DNA from: Cyprinodon diabolis
Taxonomy: Eukaryota > Chordata > Actinopteri > Cyprinodontiformes > Cyprinodontidae
Length of the DNA: 64,000 nt
Assembly (NCBI GenBank): GCA_030533445.1
Contig: CM060080.1
Coordinates: 24,133,377-24,197,376 of the forward strand
Direction: 5' to 3'
The notes under the pieces are model-generated. The model did not search any database. It saw nothing but the letters and a program-made list of their open reading frames with translations, and was not told the DNA's origin. Every line of letters begins with the position of its first letter. The first letter of the stretch is position 1. Shown here in pieces: positions 43,401 to 53,470 of the stretch. Both the position numbers and the translations under genes were made by a program.

Positions 43401-46400
43401 AGTTGAGGCAGGTAGGTTGGCCGTGATCTAGTTGGTGGGTGGAGCCACGGACAAGGCTCAACCTGTCTGTCTCAGACAGACGTGATGTCATTGGAGCTTC
43501 CGTAGTTGGTCACGCCAAGGCGATTCCCATAGTAAAACACCTCACTCTGTTATCAAAGAACCAGGGATTACGTTAAGTAACCCAACGTTTTGTCACCACA
43601 GTACAATTGCATGCCTTAATTAAAGGGCAGATATCATCTTTTCTTTTCATGCACATTATGTCCATACCCTGCTGCTTTCTGACATATCTCCATGTCATCT
43701 GGCAGAGCCAGCAGCTCCTGGTGTTTTACTTCTGCCTCCTTTGGAAAAACAAGACACAAAGTGGGTAATTAAACATGTGTATGATTGATGGAGGAGGAAA
43801 CAAATCTGGACAACAATTAGCCTGATCAGATACCTCCAGGATGTGATGGAGCAGTGTGATGCGGCTCTTGTTGGCTTTTGTCTCCGTTAACTTGAGCAGA
43901 GAGCTGATCTTAAAGCCCTCGGCATTCCCTGTGTGACTTCCCTGAAAGTAGATCAGCAATTAAAAATGCACACAACACTAAATATCATCGTATGCTTATA
44001 AGACAGGAGGGATTGTTACATAGTTGAGAAAATTTCCAACACAGAGGATGAGTCTGCAGAAACTGGGCAATAGGGTGCTAATCTTGAGAGCTGGAAAAAA
44101 AAAAGCAGGTCATTTAAGTGTTTTGGACAAATCTCAATGATGTGCACAGATTGTTTACTCACACTGGCAGGCCTCCTCCACCAGCTTCACTTTAGGTCTG
44201 AGCATCTCCAGCAGCGATGCAGTCTCCTCGCATAGCAACATGCATTCAATTCTAAGCTGATAACTGAGGATGTAAGCAGAGAAAAGGTTAACTCATGCAT
44301 CTCAAATTTTTATTCTATTATTATTAAAAACATAATTTACTGAAGTAACTGAATTAAAAAAGGGAATCTCTCGTCATTATGTGTTGCAGGTGATGAAAAC
44401 CCACAATTGCAGGTGTCTGACAATTTGATTACATAACTGCAATTGTAAAAAAAGAAAGGATTTTTAATAAGGTTTATAGTCTACACCAGGGGTGTGCAAA
44501 ATGGAACCTGGGGACCATTTAGCATCCCTGGACTGATTTTTGAGCAGCCTCTTACTGCAATCAAAAGTGATAAGACTGAGCCTGCCACTCAGGTGATTGA
44601 TGCAGATGGAGAGTTTATTTTCAACTAGGGTTAAATTATTACAGATTAAAATAAAAAAAAATAACACCAGTATTTGTCTTATGGGAGAGTGTTGGCCTAA
44701 TGGTTAGAGCTGTGCACTTGTGCTCTGAGAAGGATGCAAGTACCCAGTTCAATCCCCACAGCCTGCACTCTGGGTTCCTGAGCAAAACACTGCTCCCCGG
44801 GTGCCACACAATGGCAGCCCACTGCACCCCAAGGGGATGGGTCAAATGCAGAGAGTAAATTTCCTCATTGTGGGAAAATCTTTAACATTTACATAACATT
44901 TATACCCAATGCTACATTTGCTCTTCCTACAACTGCGCTGTAAAGAAAGAGGGACCATAATCCTTTTTACTACCGACAAAGCTTACACCCCCCCAAACAT
45001 TTCAGAAGTATTTGCAAACTGGATGCCTTTTAAGGCAATGCAAAAGCTTGAAATGTTTATATTTTGGATCTGGAATGATTTAAGCATTCCTTTTCTCCAA
45101 AAAAGAACAAATATCTCACTCTGACCAAGCACTGAGCCCTACTGTGCAGCACCTGGACATTTTGCAACATTTCTTTAATAAGTAAATCAATCTTAAAGGG
45201 ATGCATTCCAATATCCAGATAAACTAAAGTTTTAAGTTTATCAGCTTTGAGGCAAAAACATGCAATGAACATTTTAAAGATCCCTGCATGCAACAAACAA
45301 CTTCCTGAATTGGATTGCTGAACAATCCTCTTTCAATGAGATCATCTATAAAGATGCGAAGACATACAGCTGAAAATGTGCGACACGGAGCTGAGGCAAG
45401 CTAAAAATGTAGAGTACGTCTTGAAAAAAAGCCAAGCATTACCATGGTATATTAAGCAGGGAGGTGTAAAAGCGATCAACATTCGCCAGCTTGTCTTTTT
45501 CTCCTTGGAAGGACTTCAAATTCTCAATCTACACCAAAAATACACAAGCAATAAAACTTCAAATGTAGGTCATGAGTTAGTAGATTGGTGTGATGGAAGT
45601 TTTTGAGTTAAAGGTGTAACAGACCTCATGTCTCTCTGGTAGGAGCTTCATAAGCTGTTTCAGTGACTCCACATCAAACCTGCTTCGGTCTCCACTCTGG
45701 ATCATGGCTGCAAACTCTTCGTTTGTGCTGAGAAAGCATAACAGAGCTACTTATAGCTGGGCACATTTGAAGGTTTGAAAAGAAGGGGAGTAAAGTCTCA
45801 CCATTTAAATTGCTTCAGAAAAATATTCATATTCAAATTTTTCTTTGGATCGATGAATGTTATCTAAAATAAACCGTAGGGACAAAAAATGTTTACTATT
45901 GTTGATATGCATTTTATTTTAAGTATTACATTTTTTTTTTAGGAATTTACCTCTTTAGGTTCCTTCTTCACAGGAGTAGGTGCTGCCTTGTCTTTGAGAT
46001 CAGTTCTAGGCAGACAGAAGAGCTCCTCGATGCTGCCGTAATCTGGCTCATGAGGAGGTGGTTCTTTCTGAACCGACGCCCACATGGATTGACCATCTGC
46101 TCTCATGGGCAGAAGGAAAAAGAAGGGAACCCAATTTAAGATCGTAGGATTTATATCGTGTCAAAAACAGGTTTGTGAAATGCGACCTTCAGAAAGAAGC
46201 TAAATACTTACTAAATACTTAATATTCTTTAATTGATATCAGTTTGGAGCACAGATACCAAAGCTTTACAGATCCTTTTAGAGTAGCAGCATTGAATTAT
46301 GTTGTTTAGTTTAAGTTCATCAACCGTTTTCACCTTAAAAAGGAGATTTTATTCCCTAAATACCCCTCCATTGTCATTGGAGGGAGCTTTTTGTTTCCCC

Positions 46401-49400
46401 ATCTTTAATCTTTGTTAATATTTTAGAAACTGTTTGCATTTCATCCTGATCCAAATCCATTTCAGCCCCATAAGAATGTGAAGGACAACTTGCCTGTGAC
46501 CGAGCGAAGTTTCTGCCAGTTGAGCTTCTTCATCTTCAGCGTGGGACATCTGCCTGGCTTTGCTGATGTAGCGGACCCCTGGATCTGGCTAGTCTGTGGC
46601 ACTATCATGCCAGGGGGGGGGGGAGGCATCCCAGGTAATGGAGGAGGTGGTGGTGGGGCACCACCCATTCCTGGTAATGGTGGTGGAGGGGGAGGCATGC
46701 CTGAAGCACAAGGTAGAGGTGGTGGGGGTGGAGGCATTCCAGGCATTGGAGGAGGAGGAGGAGGAGGGGGGGGTGGAGGAGGTCCACCAAGCCCTCCAGG
46801 TAGTGGTGGTGGTGGAGGAGGTGGAGGTGGAGAGGCACATGGAGGGTTCTTGGAGGACGTTGCGTTCATGCCTGGCTTGTCTCCGTCGTCCTCATCCAGA
46901 CCGGTCTGAACAGCTTTGTCCACTTTCAGAACAAGACCATCTACCTCATGATGACCTTCAGAGCTCCACCCCTTGAAAAGCATCAGCCGCTGCATGATCT
47001 TCTCACAGGACTCCATCTGAGCTGGAGCACAAATCCAACAGTCATTGATGAAATTTAAAGGATTTCTCACAGTACAACAAAGCTTTCAGGCTCGTTTTAA
47101 TGGTGCACTTTAATCCATCTTCCCGGATAATCGCTCGCCTTTGCACATTAATCATGCTATTAGTCTTCTCTGAGTGTTGTCCTAAGTGAATGCTTGTTGT
47201 TGTTGCAGTGCTGACTCACAGTCCTGAGCGAGGAGCATGGCTCTATCGTTGATGGACTCCAGAGCCAGCCAGATATCGGTTCGGCCTGGCCCGAGCAACA
47301 GCATATTCTGGAGGATGGAAAGCAGCTGCAGAGAGGCTGGAGAGCTGCTCACCTGCACACAGATATTCAGCAGAAAATCCTCACAAATAAATCTGCTAAA
47401 CCTGTAACTCAGCCACCCCACTGTAGAAAAGAGCATCATTTTAAAGGCTGACTTTAACTCTTCTGCATGTTTTATTTTGAAAATTTCCTGACACCAACTG
47501 TCCTGTTATGTCATTTAGCTTCAAATGATTGCACTTTATTTCAAATGATTTGATCCTTTTAATTTGTTTCTATATAAAAATGAAAAAGGACACAATAAGT
47601 CTGATTAAATACATAAGCTATTCATGCTTCCCTTGCATAAGTATCCTTTTGATTAATAATATGCTGATGCCATTATAAATATTTTATTTAATTAGATTTT
47701 CTTGCAATACTGAAATTATCTCAGGTAAAAGCAACATTCGTCTCAGTCAGAAATAATTTTTGTCAAAAAATTTGTTCATTTCCTCATTATGTCGCTTTTA
47801 TTTCCTTGCCATTTATTGTACAAATCTCAGACCAGAGTTTGCATTTTCTAAGAGGATTTGCACTATGGGAGCCTTTAAGAAGTTCCAAAAACGTTTCCAA
47901 GAACAGGAGTTTAATATCCAACAGCCGCTTCTGCACAAATGAGATTTACAACTAGTATTTTAATACACCATCTGGCTACCCCTCTGTCACATAAAAAAAA
48001 AGAAAGAAAAAAAAAGTCACATGGAGCTACTGAAGGAGTTTAAATATTTTCCACTACGACATCAAAAATAAGCAAAAAAAATGGCATAATGTTTCTGAAG
48101 CAAATATCTCATCACTACTTTATTCATTTTCTAGATATCAGAAAATACTATAAAACAATCCAAAATGTCATTATGGATGACAAAACCCCCCAAAATGAAA
48201 AGAAAGATAAAATCCTAGAGTAAAATGATTTTGGATCAAAGTTTTTATGATATATATCTGAAAACCTTATTAACCATTAAGTGTCAGGATACAGTGCTGA
48301 CCATTTTTGTTTATGGCCCTTAAGAAAATTTTTGTTTTAGGCTTCAAAGCCAGAAAGCAGCAGCCATAAGGATTGGAGTTCTGTTCTGTTCTGAAGGAAA
48401 CTGAAGCCATTTTCTAAATACTTATTCAGTTCCTACTTATCTGGATCATTTCGTCTCCGTTCTGCTCTCACCTTGTTGAATAGTGCGGTGAAGACTTCCT
48501 GATGATTACTCATATCAATGCCTCCATACAGTTGCAGCAGCTCTTCCTCATCCTCAGCCATTGCTTCTTCAAAAGCTTCACATTGAATAATCAAGTCTTC
48601 ATCCTCTTGCTCCCTGGACGCCAAATATAAAAATACAAAATGAAATCCTTAAAGTTCAAGCTCCAAATAAATGTTTTTTTTAAGTTAAAACATCAATATT
48701 TTAAAGTACTCGTTTATTTCCAGGATTTTTATGGTTTAAAAACTCATAAAACACAATTCTAAAACTACACCTTATTGTACTCAATTTTACCAAGTACCAC
48801 AGGTACTAAAAGAATTAAAATAGAAAAAAGGCTTCACAATGTTTCGTTAAATTATGTTAAAACCAAAACCTAAAATCTTAACTTGATGCTGCTGTATAAT
48901 AGGTAAAACGATGCAGCTTTAGGACATACTTAGAACATAGGCTGAAACCTACAGAAAGGTGACTGAAATTTTTAAATCTACATTTTTTAATTATCTCAAT
49001 TGTTTACATTTTCATCTGCTTGCTTTGCTTACAGCAGCTGATCTGGCCATCTTGAAAGTCTTGTTTTTCTTTTTCTTTTTAGCTTAGAAGAGATGCGTAT
49101 AATTTTAGTTTTACTGTCCCGCCTAGATCCAAGCTCTGGATGCTGAAGTGAAGGAAACATTTATTGGTTCCAAATGTACACATTTTTCCTTTAAGACGTC
49201 CTAAACTTTCAGTCTTTTTACAAATCTGGAAGTTGATTAAATATTCATTGAACACATTTTTACAGTAGCCAGACTTTAAATATGCAACAGACACCCCCAA
49301 TAAAGACCATGGAGGTGGGGAATAGTAAATAGATAGAAGTTAAAAAAAAGAGGCAGGAAATGATTGTGGAAGAAAGCAAATTAAGGCACAAACCGATGGA

Positions 49401-52252
49401 AATAAGGAACAAGGGGAGCCAGGATGAAAGGAAAAAACATTTTAGACAATGGGATAGGAAATAAAATCAGAAGAAATGTTTCCATACTCATCTTGGAAAC
49501 AACCAATCATATTTCCAATCCCTAAGCAGACTGCAGTGTGAGACGGATGAGACATTTCTCATGCAGCAGAGGTGATTATGCTTGAACTGTCTTCCTGTCT
49601 GCAGGTACTTAGTGCCTCGCTAGCCCCCCACTTCATTTGTTCTTAATTATCTGCAAATAATTAGGCCTTTATTTGATTTTTCTGTGAACCATTACATGCA
49701 GACCAACTTATAGCAGCAGGGTGCTAACCATTTTAAGAAAATAAACTGCAGGCTTACCTTAATTGTGGCAGGATGTCAAGTAACTGGAGACCTGCAAAAT
49801 CAAAAATATAAAAAAAACAGATCCAATTATCAGCATTCAGTTAGTTTTGGAAATTTTTAGTTTGAGGATCGCTCATCATATAGTGTTTGTTTGCTCAGGT
49901 TCAGCTTCAGGCTGTCTCAGCTAAGCAATCTCAAAGTAGGAGGGGTCAATCAGCTGGCTAATTGCTTTAAGGTGGTGGGAGATGAGGCGTTTTTTTGGCT
50001 GCAGCTCTGTTGTCTTCCACACTGATTTATGGGGGCTGTGTGTTTCTTAGGGCTCACATTTCCAGAAGGAACTTACTGTCTAAGAAACGATAAAAATCTT
50101 AATTTTGTTTGATCCATCAAAGTCTGCTGAGGGTTTCTCAGTCACTGGCTGTGCTGCTAAACTTGTGAAAACACAATGTTGCACACACTTAGTTCTCAGG
50201 CGTTTTGTGTGAGAATTAGGCCATTGGACCTATTCTTAGGCGAGACCTAGTGACAAAGAAATGTGTTACAAAGCTAAAGCTACTGATCTGCGTTCACCTA
50301 CAGCAGACGGATAAATAAGGGCATCATCTTGCTCCCAGATGGAGAACTTACCAATAAACTCTTTTCTGATTCTGTCTCTCCGTCTCAGGTCATCTGTACT
50401 GAAGATGAACGCGTTGATGACACTGAGGACTGTGACCATGTACGGGACATTGTCTGTGGCCTGCAGCTCGTTCATGATGACACTAAAGCGATACTGTTGT
50501 GTCTTCAAGCCCTGGAGGGGAAGAAATGGAGATAATGAGAAACGCTTTTATGACATCATTTAGTGCATGCTCTAAAAGCAGGCGAAAATGTAGTAAACGT
50601 TTCTATCTTCCTGCCTTGTAATGATCCAGAGCATCCAGGGCCAGACGGTGTCCTTCTGCAGAGAAGATGCTGAGCGCTGCGAGGAGCTCAAACACTTGCT
50701 TCTTCACCATGATGTTTGAAGTGTCCAAGGCTGTAGAATATTGTAATATGTATTAAAGTAAAGTCCTTTGAACAAAGCTCTTTGTCTAACAGGGTTGTCA
50801 CGATACTAAACTTTTCAACTCGATACCGATACTAGGTAAAATATACCCTTTTCGATACCACAAGAATAAAAACAAAGACTCTTAAATTCAACAGAAATAT
50901 TTTCATTACTAAAAAAATACAATAAATAAATAAAAAAACAATAAGAATAATATTTTGAGGTTGTATGCTGTGCACAATATTAGGCAAGCTTGATAAAAAA
51001 AACTTAGAAAATTAAAATTATGTGTTCTTTCCTTGGCTATGTTTTGCAGACATGACAATGACACTAGCCAAACCATTTAAACAAAAATAATTCTCAGCAG
51101 CTGCACCTGTTACAAAAAAGTCTGAAACTGAAGAATGCACAGAATTATTCAATCACACAGGGCTCAGAAAGTGCATTTTCCACTGTTCTGCACTTTAGAT
51201 GGCTGTATCGATACTTTTGAAAATGAGTATTGTATCCGGATACAACGTTTCAGTATCGATACTTTTTTGAGTATCGATACTTTTGACAACCCTATTGTCT
51301 AAGTGGACTGAACTTAAGCCATGCATTAAAAAAGAGGAACATCTCAATAAGTAGAATTCCTGAATTGGATGCTCAAAGTTTCTCATTACAAATGCACACA
51401 AATCTTTTTAGATGTTCAGTTGTCTCTGAGTTTTTTTGTAAAAACTTTAACAGTAACTTGGATATTCAGAGTATAGACGGACATTTGCAAAAGATCTACA
51501 AAGACAGGTATTATTTTATTCTGTCTAACAAATATGTGCAGTGTGAAATGAACGTATTTTATGAAAATTCTGTAAAATCTAGTAAATTTTGTGGTTTTAA
51601 TGTGATGAAATTTGGACATTTTCAGGGGGTGTAAACAGTTTTGCATGAGTATGTATATATACACAGCTCAGTGCATAACAGGAAGGTTCAGCTTAGCAGA
51701 GTGAGTCACAGAGAGCACCTTCATCATGTGGGTTATGACTATTCCACCCATACAAGATAATATATATATATCTCAGTGCTTAAACATTATTACTGAACTC
51801 AAAACTATTTAGTAGGGTGCGTATTTACTGATGCATCTGAGAACACTGAACCAACCTTGCGAGAGCTTCCGAATGTACCCCTCGTTATCTATGATGAAGT
51901 GGATCCCTGCTGATGAGTTCATTACCGCTCTGACGCAGCTGACACACGTGAGCTGCAATAAGGCATCAGCGATGCGGGAGCAGCCACGGCCAGAGAGCCG
52001 GTCCAGGGCTTCCAGGAGCAGATCCAAACCACTCAGCTCTAGAAACTGAACCATCCATGTCTGGTCACTGCCTTCCAGACGACGCTTTAGCCCAGAGTAG
52101 TTGACCACAGTGGGAACCTGCAGCAGTCTGATGCACAGCTCAGGATCAGCGCTCTCCAGGTTGGCCTCCTGCTGTGTGTCGGAGTCCTGAGAGGAGCCAA
52201 GGCGATCCCTGACTGCCGCCCACTTCTTTTTCCCATCGGATATCCCCGACAT
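31376..52252 (-). CDS. inf2: Inverted formin 2, 21 coding exons, about 1212 aa
   Basis: Coding exons in gene order: 52252-51856, 50730-50615, 50511-50352, 49791-49758, 48613-48472, 47352-47220, 47021-46494, 46096-45951, 45863-45802, 45727-45625, 45528-45443, 44263-44163, 44090-44020, 43941-43834, 43738-43668, 37429-37309, 37208-37044, 36784-36682, 35035-34883, 33155-32361 and 31419-31376; total 3639 bases, all phases agree. The formin nucleates, elongates and also severs actin filaments. Order of parts: diaphanous-inhibitory/FH3 region (residues about 1-330, start [26 protein letters not shown]), proline-rich FH1 (about 400-475), FH2 (about 485-870, [47 protein letters not shown]), WH2-like DAD (about 890-910, [13 protein letters not shown]) and an acidic-serine tail. 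The start is preceded by an acceptor at 52266/52267, so a non-coding exon lies upstream. Two introns use GC donors (after 50615 and 46494). A DIRS element fills the 43668-37429 intron. An alternative last exon is listed separately. Confidence 0.96.
32044..32099 (-). CDS. inf2: inf2 alternative last exon encoding a CAAX box (CVLQ)
   Basis: A pyrimidine-rich tract (CTCTGTTCTCCGTTCTGACT) and acceptor ACAAG at 32100/32103 precede a 56-base open exon. Joined in phase 1 to the exon ending at 32361 it gives G, then [17 protein letters not shown] and stop. Human INF2 has two C-terminal isoforms, one ending in the prenylation box CVIQ that puts the protein on the endoplasmic reticulum. CVLQ at the same place in the gene is the natural counterpart; glutamine last suggests farnesylation. 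The resulting protein would be about 1216 residues. Confidence 0.75.
32361..33155 (-). CDS. inf2: inf2 large penultimate exon (C-terminal tail)
   Basis: A 795-base exon between acceptor CTTTAG and donor GGTAATC. It encodes a serine-, glutamate- and proline-rich disordered tail ([17 protein letters not shown]..., [20 protein letters not shown]) ending in a basic cluster ([16 protein letters not shown]) that aligns with the human KRRKKRPSRSQ before the isoform split. The opposite-strand open frame here is only its shadow. Confidence 0.9.
33160..34880. other. inf2: inf2 intron, nothing further seen
   Basis: Intron between the DAD exon (ends 34883) and the large tail exon (starts 33155). AT-rich; a LINE-like tail word (CAATAAAGGGATTTTCTATTCTAT) at about 34288-34311 hints at an old retroelement end. 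Confidence 0.4.
35768..36460. repeat. Motif-rich repeat of unknown family in inf2 intron
   Basis: Many spaced copies of GACATACGTT, AAGTACG and TAAGTTAT occur in about 350 bases (35815-36100), with a hairpin TGGCAAGTA...TACTTGCCA at 35881-35915. It looks like a degenerate DNA-transposon or tandem-derived unit; its ends are not resolved. Confidence 0.4.
37776..37922 (+). repeat. DIRS left inverted terminal repeat
   Basis: Near-identical, in reverse complement, to 43396-43541. The outer 20 bases (37757-37775) are instead complementary to the start of the internal region at 43276-43294. Confidence 0.92.
38443..41940 (+). pseudogene. DIRS gag/reverse transcriptase/RNase H frame (1165 codons)
   Basis: Starts inside gag: the cysteine/histidine motif ([15 protein letters not shown], then CQHC) lies at the frame start and its N-terminal part is in another frame, so the first ATG is not the original start. 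Reverse transcriptase spans about residues 665-890 with [22 protein letters not shown] and the catalytic YIDD at about 817. The segment before GLSLALR is a few residues shorter than in other fish DIRS. RNase H spans about 975-1100 ([36 protein letters not shown]), but the first catalytic Asp is Asn in [10 protein letters not shown]. Near 41911 the frame shifts and ends; the family's following block ([28 protein letters not shown]) continues in another frame to 42167. It is a host-genome mobile element gene, not a cellular gene. Confidence 0.9.
41911..42167 (+). pseudogene. DIRS pol C-terminal segment in a shifted frame
   Basis: In the third frame this stretch reads [17 protein letters not shown], ...[12 protein letters not shown] and [12 protein letters not shown], ending at 42167 shortly after WAWPVKGG. 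These are conserved C-terminal features of fish DIRS pol proteins. It should follow the RNase H domain directly, so a one-base change near 41911 has broken the gene. Confidence 0.75.
42002..42694 (+). pseudogene. DIRS tyrosine recombinase, N-terminal part
   Basis: Overlaps the pol end in a different frame, as in other DIRS elements. The core-binding part is [38 protein letters not shown] and [10 protein letters not shown]; the first catalytic arginine is in [12 protein letters not shown]. The frame is lost after this point (stop at 42692-42694) and the rest continues in the next frame from about 42685. Confidence 0.85.
42685..43191 (+). pseudogene. DIRS tyrosine recombinase, C-terminal part
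   Basis: Contains [11 protein letters not shown], the H-x-x-R box [13 protein letters not shown] and the nucleophile tyrosine in [10 protein letters not shown]. Catalytic residues are all present but split from the N-terminal part by a frameshift near 42660-42690. The stop at 43189 is followed by the internal complementary region. Confidence 0.85.
43261..43361 (+). repeat. DIRS internal complementary region
   Basis: 43261-43295 is complementary to the left end of the element (37757-37792); 43294-43361 is complementary to the right end (43525-43590). Together they template the joined ends. Confidence 0.9.
43396..43541 (+). repeat. DIRS right inverted terminal repeat
   Basis: Reverse complement of 37776-37922 with only a few differences. 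It is followed by the right outer end, which stops at about 43590 (CCCAACGTT). Confidence 0.92.
44682..44890 (+). mobile_element. tRNA-derived SINE in inf2 intron
   Basis: The head has polymerase III boxes: A-like TGGCCTAATGGTTAGAG and B-like GTTCAATCCCC. The body reads CTGAGCAAAACACTGCTCCCCGG and GGATGGGTCAAATGCAGAG, and the tail AATTTCCTCATTGTGGGAAAATC resembles an L2/Rex LINE end, as in fish SINEs mobilised by such LINEs. Confidence 0.8.
46580..46860 (-). repeat. inf2: Triplet-rich FH1 coding repeat of inf2
   Basis: Imperfect GGN/CCN repeats that encode the proline runs of the FH1 domain (for example [24 protein letters not shown]). These bind profilin-actin in formins. The plus-strand glycine-rich frame is a shadow. 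Confidence 0.92.
50790..51294. mobile_element. hAT-like MITE in inf2 intron 1 (coding)
   Basis: Ends CAGGGTTGTCACGATAC and, inverted, TAGGGTTGTCAAAAGTATC. Perfect 8-base target duplication TTGTCTAA (50782-50789 and 51295-51302). Subterminal GTATCGATAC palindromes repeat on the right side. 505 bases, no coding frame. Confidence 0.9.
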
Positions 52253-53435
52253 GATGCTCGGTAGACCTGCAGGGGGGGATTGATGAAAAGCATTTAAGGT
52301 TTTGTTATTTATGTTTTTTAGAAATCATAACAGCCTATTTTAAACTGCTGATTGCAGCTGCCAGGGTCTGATATCCAATATTTTTTCCTGTTATATATAC
52401 AGCCAAGCCACTTCTATCTAAACTGGAGGAAGCAGGCTGACAGTCGACTTCAACAGCAGGAACAGAGAATAGGAAACGACAAGTCTGCACTTTGGGATGA
52501 GCAGAAGATATGTCAGCCGTCCAGTCATCAAAAGCTCTGCCAAAAATTCCAGCTTAATCTCACAGCGAGCTGGACAGCGCCTGTTCTAATCCAGAAACAC
52601 AGCCAGCATTCAACAGTGTGGCCCCTCTTTCTTTCACTTTCAATAATTTATCGAAAAGCTAGAAAAATAAATTAAAATAAAGGTGAAAGAAAGATATATG
52701 TAATTTTTTTTTTCTTGTACACGTCTTGCCACAAACTAAATAAAAATGTGACACTTTTTAAAGATACTGACTTGATGTTGCCTGGCAAATTCTTATTAAC
52801 ACAACCATGAGTCATAAAAGGCCACAAGAAAAACAAAATACAATTACTAAGGAATCTGGCTGTTTTTAAATAAAGCTGTATCCAAGCATTTTAAAAAAAT
52901 GGAGTGGAAGGAAAAAATATGTGAGAAAAAGCTACGCCGGCAAGATGACGAACTGGCTGCTGACCTAAAAGCTGTCAGGCAGTCTTTGACATTATTCTCT
53001 AGGATGGTAAAAACCACAAAAGGTCTCTGCTAAACGTCTAAATGTTCTTTATCCAAGCATATTAAAGGAGGTCAAATGAAGAGGAAGATTTGAGACTAGA
53101 GATAAAGGAACACTGTTTTTGGCTATATTTTTTTTCTTTTAAGGACCCCCTTAAAAAAGGAGGTTTCATCTTAAGGGGCTTGTACTTTAAGTTCCAATAA
53201 CATTTGAAAACAATTGAAATAAGTTGAAACCTGACGTTAAAACAATGGGACTTTAGTAACCCTTCAGCAGTGCTACATGCTGATTATCTCTATTCAACAT
53301 TGTATCGATGGAGTCAATCATGTAAAAGGTAAAAGTACAGTACACGAACATACCTTTTATTTCGCCATAATCTCCATTATAATAGGCATTTTTGTCCCTT
53401 TTCATCTTATATTGTTGTCCTTTCACTCAACTTTC

Positions 53436-53470
53436 TGTTGCCATTATTGCAAAAAGCAATAATGGCAACA
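53436..53470. repeat. Perfect 15-base hairpin near a LINE-like 3' end
   Basis: Arms TGTTGCCATTATTGC and GCAATAATGGCAACA with loop AAAAA. The downstream sequence to 53635 ends GGGGATCCTTAAATAAATAA, like a fish LINE 3' end. Confidence 0.85.

Larger units (their letters stand above)
37757..43590 (+). mobile_element. DIRS-type tyrosine-recombinase retrotransposon, 5.8 kb, in inf2 intron
   Basis: Antisense to inf2, between the FH2 exons 43738-43668 and 37429-37309. Inverted terminal repeats of about 147 bases match at 37776-37922 and 43396-43541 (for example ACTACGGAAGCTCC, GTCTGTCTGAGACAGAC). The outermost ends differ from each other, but an internal complementary region at 43261-43361 is the complement of the right end joined to the left end, the hallmark of DIRS circle-junction replication. 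No target duplication is seen. Frames for gag, reverse transcriptase/RNase H, a downstream domain and a tyrosine recombinase follow in order, all on the plus strand, with several frameshifts. GC content is visibly higher than in the surrounding intron, which suggests a rather young insertion. Confidence 0.95.

Noticed and set aside
44488..44600. hAT-like terminus (CAGGGGTGTGCAAAATGG)
   Set aside because: No paired end or duplication seen; may be a fragment.
46478..46976. Plus-strand glycine/valine-rich frames
   Set aside because: Antisense shadows of the inf2 FH1 proline repeat, whose minus-strand frame is in phase with flanking exons.
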